A stretch of DNA of 64,000 nucleotides from Sutcliffiella deserti (GTDB lineage: Bacteria > Bacillota > Bacilli > Bacillales > Bacillaceae_I): positions 124,001 through 188,000 of the forward strand of contig NZ_JAIQDB010000002.1 in assembly GCF_020037475.1 (NCBI RefSeq), written 5' to 3'. The notes under the pieces were generated by a model. It was not told where the DNA came from. It did not search any database and was given only the letters and a program-made list of their open reading frames with translations. The translations under genes were made by a program, and so were the position numbers. Every line of letters starts with the position of its first letter. Within the stretch, counting starts at the first letter, position 1. Of this stretch, positions 1-7,632 are shown in pieces.

Positions 1-160
1 ACGGTCCTCGTGTTTCCCTATTTTTTACCATTAAGATTATTCACAAATATTCCGAAAAAATTGAAGGGTTTTAAAACCAGATGTAGAATATCAATAAACA
101 GCCGCATAATCTATCCCTTCTATTCAAAGCTATTCACACACCCACTCTTTTTTTCTACAA
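1..160. repeat. Long intergenic repeat, copy 1 (partner at 3057-3175)
   Basis: This stretch shares a series of ordered blocks with 3057-3175: ACGGTCCTCG, TTTTTACCATT, GGGTTTTAAAACCAGATG, GAATATCAA, GCATAA and ATTCACACACCC. The central block contains the 12-bp palindrome GGTTTTAAAACC (67-78). The blocks are separated by diverged sequence of slightly different length, so the two copies are old relatives. No gene is seen here. The copy starts at the window edge and may extend to the left. Confidence 0.75.
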
Positions 161-239
161 TCGAATCTCCAACCATTCATTTCACTTATTAAATCAACCA
201 TTTTTATAAAGGGAGGCTATTTATTGTAACCGTCAAGGA

Positions 240-266
240 GGAAGCAGGGGACGGTTCTCTGCTTCC
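240..266. repeat. Family A hairpin repeat (GGAAGC...GCTTCC)
   Basis: Imperfect palindrome with arms GGAAGCAG and CTGCTTCC around a core GGGGACGGTTCT. It is followed by a tail with TAATATTCAAAATTTTAAATTA and a second small hairpin (about 306-335, AGACCGGAGG...CTCCTGGTCC). The same hairpin plus tail is found at 2901-2993. The rest of positions 1-358 holds no gene I can support. Confidence 0.7.
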
Positions 267-358
267 GTAGTCATAATATTCAAAATTTTAAATTAATAGG
301 AGACCGGAGGCCCAGTTCTCCTGGTCCAACGAGTAAACCCTCCCCCAACCCCCACCAC

Positions 359-868
359 CTACCTACTAAAATTCCTTCGCCCCTTCTCCACCACAAAACT
401 ATAACTAATCCGCTGCTCCGTACAAAAAATCGAATAAATTACCGACGCCTTCTGAATCTGTTGCCGCATTGTCTGCGAGCTAATCTTCACTTCCAATTCG
501 GTATAGTTATGAAACTTAATCATGCAACATGTCCGTTTGCTAGGCTTGATTTCCTTAATTTGATGATACAAAATCCAAGCACAATCCTCATGCTCAGGCG
601 AATGAGTAGGAAGCGCAATAATCCCCTCCACCTCTGAAATCAAGATCGGCGTCTTTTGCACATAGTTCGTCAAATGCGTCGCCGCCTCTTTTCTCCCATC
701 ATAGGAAGCCCCATACTTTAAACAACTCCTGTTCAAAATGACACCAGACCGATCCTTCGTATAAAAAATCCCCTCCATATCTATAATCATCGTCTGATAC
801 TCCGGGTGAAGATTAGGAAGGATTGCAATCGTGGTATGACTAATCGTGTACTCGCTTATTATATTCAT
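359..868 (-). CDS. comK: ComK-like competence transcription factor
   Basis: A 169-residue protein that resembles ComK, the master activator of late competence genes in Bacillus, which binds AT-boxes. The best-matching stretch is the central block NRSCLKYGASYDGRKEAAT followed by KTPILISEVEGIIALPTHSP and CAWI, which lines up with the DRSC..FGSSY.GRK...PPI.V....I..FPT.S...CGWI region of B. subtilis ComK as I remember it. The start is the ATG at 868, because AAAAGGAGA lies 7 bases upstream; the longer frame upstream has no such site. It is slightly shorter than B. subtilis ComK (192 residues). The gene stands alone, convergent with nothing close by. A remnant of a ComM-like transformation protein lies 6 kb away. 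Whether this is the main ComK or a second paralogue cannot be told from this window. Confidence 0.82.
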   Translation of the reverse strand: MNIISEYTISHTTIAILPNLHPEYQTMIIDMEGIFYTKDRSGVILNRSCLKYGASYDGRKEAATHLTNYVQKTPILISEVEGIIALPTHSPEHEDCAWILYHQIKEIKPSKRTCCMIKFHNYTELEVKISSQTMRQQIQKASVIYSIFCTEQRISYSFVVEKGRRNFSR

Positions 869-1219
869 GAATATTCTCCTTTTAACCCCAGGCAACGGTG
901 CACTGGAGCGCACATAATATTGGAATCGAAATTGGATAGATGATTGGAGTAGAAGCTTCTTCGAGGATACCTATCTTATGGAAGAGAGTGAATTTTACCA
1001 GTAAAAAGCTATTCGATTTTAATGAATGAATAAGATAAGGCGGACTGGAAAGTACAAAGATGAAAAGACTAAGAGGGGGAAATTAAGAAAAGCGAACCAA
1101 TGGCGTGGGGGAATAAAAACTATAAGGTTCTGTATCTTCAACATTAGATCATAGTAAATCACTCACCTTTCCAAAGAGAGCATAGAAAAAATATTTTAAA
1201 CTACCAGAGAAGCGTTCGC
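869..1219. other. Intergenic region upstream of comK
   Basis: About 350 bases between the ComK-like gene and the XRE regulator. AT-rich, with no open frame, hairpin or repeat that I can support. The comK promoter should lie at the left end of this stretch. Confidence 0.5.
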
Positions 1220-1564
1220 CTATTTACTTCTATCAATCGATTTAAAGTGAATCTCCAAGATTTGCCGTGCAGATTCTAGCTCTTCTTGTGACCTGCCAAC
1301 AAGCATATCCATAATATCAATCATATCTTCCGGATTATCCACACCAGCTAATTTCTCGGAATAGCGGGTTAAATCTTCTAAAGTCGTATCAAGTGCAACT
1401 GCTATCCTTGCCAGCACCTCAACTGTAACCGACACTTTCGCGCGTTCCACTTCACCAACATAATTAGAGGAAACACCTGCAGCCTCCGCCAACTTCTCCT
1501 GATTCCACTTTCTTTTGGTCCGTAACTTTCGTATCCTATGACCAACTACCTTTGCACTAAACAT
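1220..1564 (-). CDS. XRE-family transcriptional regulator
   Basis: A 114-residue cytoplasmic DNA-binding protein. Residues 8-65 form a typical Cro/CI-type helix-turn-helix: RIRKLRTKRKWNQEKLAEAA, then GVSSNYVGEVERAK as the recognition segment and the LARIAVALDTTLEDL tail. The C-terminal part (about 70-114) is a short helical region, DPEDMIDIMDMLVGRS-like, probably for dimerisation. The start ATG at 1564 has AGAGGTG 5-6 bases upstream. It stands alone, facing left. Two near-identical 17-bp sequences, one carrying a perfect palindrome, lie directly upstream and are the likely autoregulatory operators. Target genes other than itself are not evident; the divergent side (1700-2000) is empty. Family assignment is firm, biological role unknown. 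Confidence 0.88.
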   Translation of the reverse strand: MFSAKVVGHRIRKLRTKRKWNQEKLAEAAGVSSNYVGEVERAKVSVTVEVLARIAVALDTTLEDLTRYSEKLAGVDNPEDMIDIMDMLVGRSQEELESARQILEIHFKSIDRSK

Positions 1565-1610
1565 AAAATCACCTCTACTCCTAGTAAATCCCAGAGGTAA
1601 TTTTTGTTGA

Positions 1611-1657
1611 ACACTCTATAGTTGGTATTTAATAGTATTTACACACTATAGTGGGTA
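1611..1657 (-). promoter_or_regulatory. Repeated operator upstream of XRE regulator
   Basis: ACACTCTATAGTTGGTA (1611-1627) and ACACACTATAGTGGGTA (1641-1657) match at 15 of 17 positions and start exactly 30 bp apart, about three helical turns. The second contains the perfect palindrome CACTATAGTG (1644-1653). They lie 47-93 bases before the XRE start codon, a normal place for self-repression. That the XRE protein binds here is inference. Confidence 0.6.
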
Positions 1658-1962
1658 AAGGATAAAAAATATGGAATTATATTGGTTATTTGATATATTT
1701 TGTAGAATAACAATGAATAGAGCTAAGGATTATTGGTAGAGGTTTCTCATTCCAGTGTCTACTTATTCTGATAATTAAAGCAACTGAATGTGGATTCTAC
1801 GACTACTGGTAGCCTGAGAGGACAGAACAGCGATCCGTTTATACCTTAGAGGTGCCTAAATCCATGTGTATGGTTTTCATTGGGTATAAAGGGGGGAAAG
1901 CTTTCCTGTTTCTGCAGGGGAATGCATCGTAAAAATCTGAGTTTAAAGTGGGAGCATGCAAT

Positions 1963-2005
1963 AAGCACAAAGGAATGACCCATTACAGGATTGTCCTTTG
2001 TGCTT
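1963..2005. terminator. Hairpin 3' of SGNH esterase gene
   Basis: Perfect 12-bp inverted repeat AAGCACAAAGGA / TCCTTTGTGCTT with a 19-base loop, 20 bases beyond the stop codon of the esterase gene. There is no clear T-tract on either side, so it may be an mRNA 3'-end stabiliser or weak terminator. The rest of 1658-2024 holds nothing else I can support. Confidence 0.5.
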
Positions 2006-2024
2006 AACATAAACCTATGAATTT

Positions 2025-2768
2025 TTACTTATTTTTTTGAATCGCTTTCCAGAACTCTTTAGCAATGACGTAATATCCTTCTACGTCCAAGTGAATATCA
2101 TTAGGATTCGGTAGGTATTCCTTCTCATGTTTTTCAATCACCTTAGACGTTGGAACAAAGATATCACCATTCATACTAGCTACACTTTGAATGGTTTGAT
2201 TGAAAGCATCCAACAGTGGCATTAGTGCCGCTTGTTGTTGTTCTGGTAGATGAGGAAATGGATTGTAGTAGCCCATTACATATACCTTAGTATCAGGATT
2301 GATCTTATCAATTTCACTTAAAATGGCAAAAATGTTATTTCCAATCTCGCTTACAACCGGCTGAGCCATTTCCGGATTAGTTAGGACTATGTTTAATTTT
2401 TCTAGTAAGTCATTCGCTCCAATATCAATCGTCACAAGCTCCGCATTACTAATAGATTCTCGAAGGCTATCATACTTCGGATTTGTAGGAATGAAGAGCT
2501 CATCTAAAATATGTTGCGTCCTATAACCTGATACCCCATAATTGTCGAGGTTTACATTGTATTGAGATTGCTCAAAACGGTTTGCTAGAAAGTCAACGTA
2601 ACCATCCTGATCAATTCCATATGGTGTTCGTCCTGCAGCGAGTGAATCACCTAGAGCGACATAATCAAAATGTTCCTTTTCGACATTCTTTGCTGACGCG
2701 GTAAATGGGATTGAAACAAAAAGTGAACTAATTATCAATGCGCTGACTAACCATTTTCTTATTTTCAT
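2025..2768 (-). CDS. Secreted SGNH/GDSL-family esterase or lipase
   Basis: A 247-residue secreted hydrolase. Residues 1-26 are a Sec signal peptide (KIRKWL, hydrophobic core, cleavage near TASAK). Block I of the SGNH family is YVALGDSLAAG (nucleophile Ser near residue 42). Block III is IGANDL near residue 117 and block V is NDIHLDVEGY near the C-terminus, supplying Asp and His. So Ser, Gly, Asn and His are all visible. The start ATG has AGGGGAGGG 5-6 bases upstream. Such enzymes hydrolyse acyl esters of lipids or sugars; the substrate cannot be read from the sequence. The gene is monocistronic, flanked by a hairpin on one side and repeat elements on the other. It resembles the spore or extracellular SGNH lipases of bacilli, but I cannot assign a specific name. 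Confidence 0.85.
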   Translation of the reverse strand: MKIRKWLVSALIISSLFVSIPFTASAKNVEKEHFDYVALGDSLAAGRTPYGIDQDGYVDFLANRFEQSQYNVNLDNYGVSGYRTQHILDELFIPTNPKYDSLRESISNAELVTIDIGANDLLEKLNIVLTNPEMAQPVVSEIGNNIFAILSEIDKINPDTKVYVMGYYNPFPHLPEQQQAALMPLLDAFNQTIQSVASMNGDIFVPTSKVIEKHEKEYLPNPNDIHLDVEGYYVIAKEFWKAIQKNK

Positions 2769-2900
2769 AACTTTCCCTCCCCTTACTTAATTTTACTCTA
2801 TTAAATTGTTCTCTATTAAGAAACGCTTTTCCTTCCAGAGGAAAATAAATATTTTATTGAAAAAGATTCGGAGGGCAGTCCCCTGTGCCTTAAAGCTTTT

Positions 2901-3024
2901 GGTAAGCAGGGGACGGTTCTTTGCTTCCTTAGTAAAAGTATTCAGATTTTAAATTAGTAAGAGACTAGAGCACAGTTCCTCTGGCCCAACGAGCAAAGGG
3001 TCGAGGGGACAGGTCCCTCGACCC
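2901..3024. repeat. Cluster of family A and family B hairpin repeats
   Basis: Family A hairpin (2901-2928, core GGGGACGGTTCT, arms AAGCA/TGCTT) with the same tail as at 240-335, then a family B hairpin (2998-3024) with arms GGGTCGAGGG / CCCTCGACCC around GACAGGT. The B unit is a perfect 10-bp inverted repeat and is followed by a T-rich stretch, so it could also act as a terminator. Confidence 0.75.
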
Positions 3025-3056
3025 TTCTTTTCTTTAAAGTACTAAGGAAACAAGGA

Positions 3057-3175
3057 GACGGTCCTCGCACATGATTTTTACCATTTAGCATTCCTGAATT
3101 TTAATAAAAAATTTAGGGGTTTTAAAACCAGATGGTGAATATCAACTGCATAACAATTCACACACCCGCTTTTTG
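3057..3175. repeat. Long intergenic repeat, copy 2
   Basis: Second copy of the blocks listed for 1-160, including ACGGTCCTCG, TTTTTACCATT, the palindrome GGTTTTAAAACC (3118-3129) and ATTCACACACCC. It abuts the 5' edge of the remnant gene at 3178, suggesting that repeat insertion or recombination removed the front of that gene. Confidence 0.72.
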
Positions 3176-3177
3176 GT

Positions 3178-3624
3178 GTGAAGCTTGAGCCCAAGGTGGA
3201 ATCTTTCTCATTAAAGGATGGAGCAGGGAAGGACAGGCACTTTAGTGTCAAAGAACACCTTCATCCAATAGGGATCTACTTGGAAGCGCTGGAAAATAAG
3301 GATAACGGCTATCAATTCGCAGTGCATGAAAGTTTGGATGTTGATCAAAAGGAATTATATAAAAGGTTAGTGGACAAGGTGCAAACGGGGATTCAGACGA
3401 TTCATATAGAAGATGGTCAGTTTCCGAATGGGCAGAAATATCAAACCATGGCACATAATGAAGTGATAGGAAGATTGAATTATGACCCGGAAAATGAAAG
3501 CACCCCGTTGGTTATCATAGATGGAAAGCCCTATACTTGGGAGTAGTTAGGGGAAATGGTGATGTCTTTTGAAGGATTTCAGATAAAGGTAACGATGGCG
3601 GATATGACGGATGATATGGAGTAA
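3178..3624 (+). pseudogene. Remnant of a hypothetical gene, 5'-truncated with in-frame stop
   Basis: An open frame from a GTG gives 122 residues of protein-like sequence (LEPKVESFSLKDGAGKDRHF at the front, VIIDGKPYTWE at the end) and stops at TAG (3544-3546). Reading on in the same frame gives 25 more residues, LGEMVMSFEGFQIKVTMADM and then TDDME, before TAA at 3622-3624. The simplest reading is that GAG became TAG in the middle of WEELGEMVMSFEGF. There is no ribosome binding site before the GTG; the long repeat ends immediately upstream, so the N-terminus is probably missing. An alternative is that the small 3' frame is now translated separately from the ATG at 3562, but its upstream signal is poor. 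I do not recognise the family. Confidence 0.6.
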
Positions 3625-3774
3625 GTGAGACCCAAGTCAAAAGCCTAGCCCGAACTAAAAGACTATCACTGATTCGGAAGATAAGATTATAGAAGGGGGA
3701 TATCCCAAAGACAAGCAGCAAGAATACGGGGGACTTATGTGAATTGGATTTTTTTTAAGGCGTAAGTATTAATG

Positions 3775-3828
3775 AAAAAGTGAAAATGGAAGCAGAGAAC
3801 CGTCACGCTGCTTCCAATTTTCACTTTT
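3775..3828. repeat. Family A hairpin with extended stem
   Basis: Arms AAAATGGAAGCAG and CTGCTTCCAATTTT (one extra base on the right) plus flanking GTG/CAC enclose AGAACCGTCACG. The central 28 bases are almost identical to the copy at 7108-7135, where the flanks differ. Confidence 0.7.
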
Positions 3829-3840
3829 CAAAATGAATTA

Positions 3841-3885
3841 AAAAACAGCGTTCCAAAACTGTTGTCAGTTAGAACGCCGTCTTTT
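3841..3885 (-). terminator. Intrinsic terminator of the subtilase gene
   Basis: Read on the minus strand, GGCGTTC and GGAACGC arms enclose a loop containing AACTGACAACAGTT, followed by TGTTTTTT. It lies about 65 bases beyond the subtilase stop codon. Confidence 0.75.
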
Positions 3886-3948
3886 TACCCTCTGTTAATC
3901 TACATCATAAAAGAAAATCTTTATACTCTATGAAGATGCTTATAATAT

Positions 3949-5436
3949 TTACTTTACTGCATTATATGCATTTACTACACCATGACCGAAGATAGGATCG
4001 AAACCGTTTTTGCCTGCATCTTCTGCAGTTTGTTGTAAGTGTGTTTGAACTTGACTTGGAGATGGCTTCTTTCCAGTTTCTTTATATACTTTAGCGATGT
4101 AAGCAGCAGCTACACCAGCAACTTGTGGGGAAGCCATTGAAGTTCCACCCTTCCATCCATAGCCTTGAGTACCAAATTGTGCAACTCCAGTTGGAGAGTC
4201 TAAATAAGTAGGAATAGCACTTAAAACTAACCATTTGTAGTCACCTGGTACACGAGCTCCATTATAATCCGGACCTAAATCTCCACCAGGAGCTGAAAGA
4301 TCAATATTCCCGTTTCCATAGTTAGAGTAGAATGCTAGGCGATCCTCTGTGCCAAATCCTCCACCAAGAGCTGAAACAGTAATTACTCCAGGAATTTGAG
4401 CAGGAACTTTAAATGCAGCACCTTGAACATCATAAGCAGCAGTAGCAGGATTCGCATCTAAAACAGCATTATACCAATCAGCTAACTTTGCAGGGTTGCT
4501 TAAATCCTGCCCGTCGTTACCTGCAGAGGCAACAACTGTTACATTTTTATTCGTAGCATAACGAATCGCACGGTTGTAAGCTACCATATCAGCAGCATCA
4601 TTACCTAAACGGATTTTTTCCCCTGTAGTAGGATCTGTATAATACCATTGCCCAACTACTCTAGTTCCACCTAAACTCATATTGATAACATCCACGCCGT
4701 CATCCGCAGCCGCGATAATTGCGTTTGTAATCCAAATTTGCTGTGCACCACCTGAAGCACCGAATACTCGGTATGCACGAAGACCTACTTCAGGCGCAAT
4801 ACCTTTAATACGGCCATTGGCACCGATTGTTCCAGCAACGTGAGTACCATGGCTGTTAAAATCCCATGCATCTGTTGTTCCAGGAACAAATGTTTTTGAA
4901 CCAGGAACAATATTACTTTTTAAATCGGGATGATCAAAATCAATGCCAGAGTCGATAATACCTACTACAACATCCTTACTACCACTTGAAAGGGCGTGAC
5001 TCGCACCTTTATTAGTTACTCGTTCAATATCCCATTGCCATCCAGCTTCCCAAATGCTTTCTTCAGCTGGAACAGGTTGTAAGCCACTTTGTTCAATATC
5101 AGAAGTCGTTACCTCAAAGTCGGGTAAATCTAACGACACTTCCATCGAAGGAGCAAGGCTCGCAATATTTTTGTCTTTTACTAAAGATTTAATAAATGCA
5201 GTAGGGTTAGAAGTTGTAGCTTCAACTGTTCCAATTTTAGCTACCTCATACGTCACTTCTCCTCCAGCTTTTTCAATAATTGACTGGTAATTAGCAGGCA
5301 GGCTGTTTTGAGATTTAAAAACAACGATAAATGCCTGCTTTGAGCTAGATACTTCTTGTGGTGATGCAAATGCATTAAAACTAAGTGATGAAAACACTAG
5401 TAAAGCACCTAGAAATAATAAAAAACCTTTCTTCAT
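3949..5436 (-). CDS. Secreted S8 serine protease (subtilase) with I9 propeptide
   Basis: About 495 residues. A Sec signal peptide (KKGFLLFLGALLVFSSLSF, cut near NAFAS) is followed by an inhibitor I9-type propeptide (about 25-100, beginning KQAFIVVFKS). The peptidase S8 domain carries all three catalytic blocks: Asp in VVVGIIDSGIDFDHPDL, His in NSHGTHVAGTIGA, and Ser in GGTSMASPQVAGVAAAYI. The long insert around DPTTGEKIRLGNDAADM is within the normal range for the family. I chose the third in-frame ATG (5436) because GAAAGGA lies about 8 bases before it; the two ATGs upstream would have no spaced site. It is monocistronic with its own terminator and probably contributes to extracellular protein degradation. 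The specific subfamily is not assigned. Confidence 0.92.
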   Translation of the reverse strand: MKKGFLLFLGALLVFSSLSFNAFASPQEVSSSKQAFIVVFKSQNSLPANYQSIIEKAGGEVTYEVAKIGTVEATTSNPTAFIKSLVKDKNIASLAPSMEVSLDLPDFEVTTSDIEQSGLQPVPAEESIWEAGWQWDIERVTNKGASHALSSGSKDVVVGIIDSGIDFDHPDLKSNIVPGSKTFVPGTTDAWDFNSHGTHVAGTIGANGRIKGIAPEVGLRAYRVFGASGGAQQIWITNAIIAAADDGVDVINMSLGGTRVVGQWYYTDPTTGEKIRLGNDAADMVAYNRAIRYATNKNVTVVASAGNDGQDLSNPAKLADWYNAVLDANPATAAYDVQGAAFKVPAQIPGVITVSALGGGFGTEDRLAFYSNYGNGNIDLSAPGGDLGPDYNGARVPGDYKWLVLSAIPTYLDSPTGVAQFGTQGYGWKGGTSMASPQVAGVAAAYIAKVYKETGKKPSPSQVQTHLQQTAEDAGKNGFDPIFGHGVVNAYNAVK

Positions 5437-5996
5437 TACCTTCATCCTTTCAAGTATTATTTTTTGAAACATATACCTTATTCCATAATTTTAAAAGAAC
5501 TCCTTTGTTTTAAATTTCAAATTTCCAGACAATTATTGACACAATTTGGTTCAATAGAAGTAGATAATTTCAATAAATAATAAAATTTTACATGCAATTT
5601 GTAGAAATGCGTCAAAAAAATAGGGAGATTATCATGATTTTATCTTTTTATCTTTTAGGGTCAGGGGGACAGCGTAGGACGTGGTTTTGGAAACACAGGG
5701 ACCTTATGTTTTCTTTCATTTGGCTAAACGAAGAAAACACTAGGACCGTCCCGGTGTTTTTTTTTATCCATAATGGGAATAAGGCTACTTAACTTCTGAA
5801 ATATAATTCTTATTGATCACACTATATTAGTATTAAATTCTATTCAAATTCAGCATCATTCATAGTGGGGGGAAATCCGACGTATTATAATTATAATCCA
5901 TTTGAAGGAGCAACAGCCTTCATGTTTCAGATAGGTTCTTAGAGGAATAAGTTCTATAAGAGCCTAATAAAAAACAAACTTCAAGGAGGGAAATGC
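5437..5996. other. Intergenic region with orphan hairpin and repeat-like sequence
   Basis: About 560 bases with no gene I can support. A degenerate family B-like segment (GGGTCAGGGGGACAG) lies near 5659. A terminator-like hairpin at 5736-5765 (AACAC..GGAC c GTCC..GTGTT followed by eight T) faces right but ends no visible gene. The lipoprotein promoter should lie in 5800-5980. Confidence 0.45.
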
Positions 5997-6806
5997 ATGG
6001 TTACCACTTCAAGAATGAAAAGCCTCTCCCTAGTTATTCTGACCTCCATCCTCCTGCTGTTGGGGGCCTGTTCAAATGAAAATAATGATACCTCTCCGGC
6101 AGATAATACAAAGGAACCAGAGCACAACAATACAGGTGAAGAAACTCTAAAGGAGAAAGAGGAAAAACTACAGGAAATAACAGCAGAGATTAAGGAGAAG
6201 GAAACTCAACTAAAAGAAGTAAACAACGAACTAGAAGCAAAAAGAAAAGAACTGGCAGCGATTGAGAAAGATATCGAAGAGCGTGAAGCTAATGAAAATG
6301 GTCAGTCAGATGAAGTAGAAATTAAGGAGAAAGCGGATTCTGTCGTAATAGGCCTTGAGAATGAAGATTTTGGTACAGTAGCAGCCCATGCTCACCCAGA
6401 AAAAGGCGTCCGTTTTTCACCGTATGGATATGTCGATACAGAGAAGCATTTGCAATTTACCAAAGGGGAAATCCGTGGCTTCAGCGAGGACAATACAAAA
6501 TACACCTGGGGAACACAGGATGGCAGTGGTCACCAAATCGAATTAACACCAAAGGAATATTATGAAGAGTATATTTATATACGTGACTTTTCGAGATTTG
6601 CTCAAGAAATCAACTACAATAATTTAGAACAGCGTGGCAACATCATCCTGAATGTAGAAGAAGTCTATCCAGATGCGAAATTCATGGAATATTATGTATC
6701 AGCCGAAGAAGACTCCCTAAACTGGGCATCGCTGATCCTCGCTTTTGAAAAACATGAGGAGGAATGGTATTTAGTAGGAATCATCGTAGATCGTTGGACA
6801 ATTTAG
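5997..6806 (+). CDS. Lipoprotein with coiled coil and C-terminal domain of unknown function
   Basis: 269 residues. The N-terminus MKSLSLVILTSILLLLGAC is a lipoprotein signal peptide with lipobox LGAC, so Cys is lipidated and the protein sits outside the membrane. Residues 45-105 are a charged heptad region (KEKEEKLQEITAEIKEKETQ and onwards), predicted as coiled coil. The C-terminal 150 residues form a compact domain starting VVIGLENEDFGTVAAHAHPE and ending EEWYLVGIIVDRWTI, a layout typical of Bacillus lipoproteins with a small NTF2-like C-terminal fold (inference). AAGGAGGG stands 7 bases before the ATG. It is followed by a pseudogene. No function is assigned. Confidence 0.78.
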   Translation: MVTTSRMKSLSLVILTSILLLLGACSNENNDTSPADNTKEPEHNNTGEETLKEKEEKLQEITAEIKEKETQLKEVNNELEAKRKELAAIEKDIEEREANENGQSDEVEIKEKADSVVIGLENEDFGTVAAHAHPEKGVRFSPYGYVDTEKHLQFTKGEIRGFSEDNTKYTWGTQDGSGHQIELTPKEYYEEYIYIRDFSRFAQEINYNNLEQRGNIILNVEEVYPDAKFMEYYVSAEEDSLNWASLILAFEKHEEEWYLVGIIVDRWTI

Positions 6807-6807
6807 G

Positions 6808-7104
6808 TATGTCCACTAATGTAACGAGTATCGGTTAAAAAGGATTGGAGGGATATCGCATCCAAGTGGAAGTGCAGGTGAAAGACGGCATGGAATCGAT
6901 TGTTATCGTTGGATGCTTCTGTAAAAGAATGAAAAGAGCGGGTCTCGACTGCACTGCATAGTATGGGATTTCCTTTAATAGAAAAAAGATTGTCATCAAC
7001 CTGTCTCCCTCAGAACAAAAGAAGATGTGATCAATTTTCTAAGCGGTCAGCCAACACTATCTTTTATCCAACCAGCCAACCAATTTGAAGAACACAGTAA
7101 GTAA
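6808..7104 (+). pseudogene. Decayed ComM/YifB-type Mg-chelatase-like gene remnant
   Basis: Translation in shifting frames gives fragments of the N-terminal domain of the YifB/ComM family: STNVTSIG-stop-KGLEGYRIQVEVQV, KDGMESIVIVG, a shift, DASVKE-stop-KERVSTALHSMGFPLIEK, another shift, KIVINLSPSEQKKM-stop, and finally VINFLSGQPTLSFIQPANQF ending at TAA. Intact family members have the order EV.L..GLP.F.IVGLP..AVKES..RV..AL...GF..P...I.VNL.P. In this copy the LP after IVG has been deleted, at least two stops and two frameshifts are present, and the whole AAA+ ATPase body is missing. ComM is a branch-migration helicase used in natural transformation. This copy is clearly dead. Confidence 0.72.
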
Positions 7105-7107
7105 AAA

Positions 7108-7135
7108 GGAAGCAGAGAACCGTCACGCTGCTTCC
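7108..7135. repeat. Family A hairpin repeat
   Basis: GGAAGCAG and CTGCTTCC arms around AGAACCGTCACG, the same unit as at 3788-3815 on the same strand. It overlaps the last codons of the minus-strand membrane protein gene, which is unusual for these repeats and may mean the repeat supplied the stop and terminator of that gene. Confidence 0.7.
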
Positions 7136-7632
7136 CAATCATCATTTTTCCGAAAAATCTCTCCAATGGCGCAAACAATCAACAAACACCCAAATAAAAT
7201 TAGAAAAAAACCTGGCGATAGGACTTGAACAAGCGACAGCCCTATCATTGCACACCCAACAAGTAAATAAGAGTGCACCGCATGCAAATGATATTCCTTT
7301 TGCTCTATATGCCAGGCTCGAAAATAACCCTGCAGGAAGCCCATCAAAACTTGGATTAGCAGTACCAGATAGGGGAGGGCATCAAACGGGGACCGGATCA
7401 GGCCAACGCCTAGAAAAACGACTCCCATCCCTGCATAAACGAGAAAGATATAGGATCGTTGCTTGTTCTTTTTAGTCTGAAAAACCCGGTATCCCCATGC
7501 TGCTGCAAAGGAGAACATAGCAAAGAACAAAGCAAAAAGGGTATACGTCATGGAGGCTTCTTTCAGCCAAATGATGTAATACGGCAAGATGGCAACCTGC
7601 CCCACCGTTACAAATAGAGGGCTATTTTTCAT
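7123..7632 (-). CDS. Small multi-pass membrane protein
   Basis: 169 residues with about five hydrophobic segments (FVTVGQVAILPYYIIWL, YTLFALFFAMFSFAAAWGY, SYIFLVYAGMGVVFLGVGL, YLVLLIQVLMGFLQGYF and the last pair AMIGLSLVQVL/FFLILFGCLLIVCAIG). The start ATG overlaps the stop of the upstream FAD oxidase gene by 4 bases, so the two are translationally coupled. No family recognised. The pairing suggests it serves as a membrane partner for the oxidase, which itself has an N-terminal membrane anchor; this is inference. The C-terminal end (NDDWEAA) is encoded within a family A repeat. Confidence 0.7.
   Translation of the reverse strand: MKNSPLFVTVGQVAILPYYIIWLKEASMTYTLFALFFAMFSFAAAWGYRVFQTKKNKQRSYIFLVYAGMGVVFLGVGLIRSPFDALPYLVLLIQVLMGFLQGYFRAWHIEQKEYHLHAVHSYLLVGCAMIGLSLVQVLSPGFFLILFGCLLIVCAIGEIFRKNDDWEAA

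Noticed and set aside
1187-1199. ComK box near the comK gene
   Set aside because: The AAAA/TTTT spacing is one base short of AAAA-N5-TTTT and no second box is seen.
5534-5570. TTGACA box as a rightward promoter
   Set aside because: No -10 at an acceptable distance (GATAAT would be 21 bases away).
5592-5792. 66-residue plus frame
   Set aside because: Covers repeat-like sequence and an orphan hairpin; no start signal.
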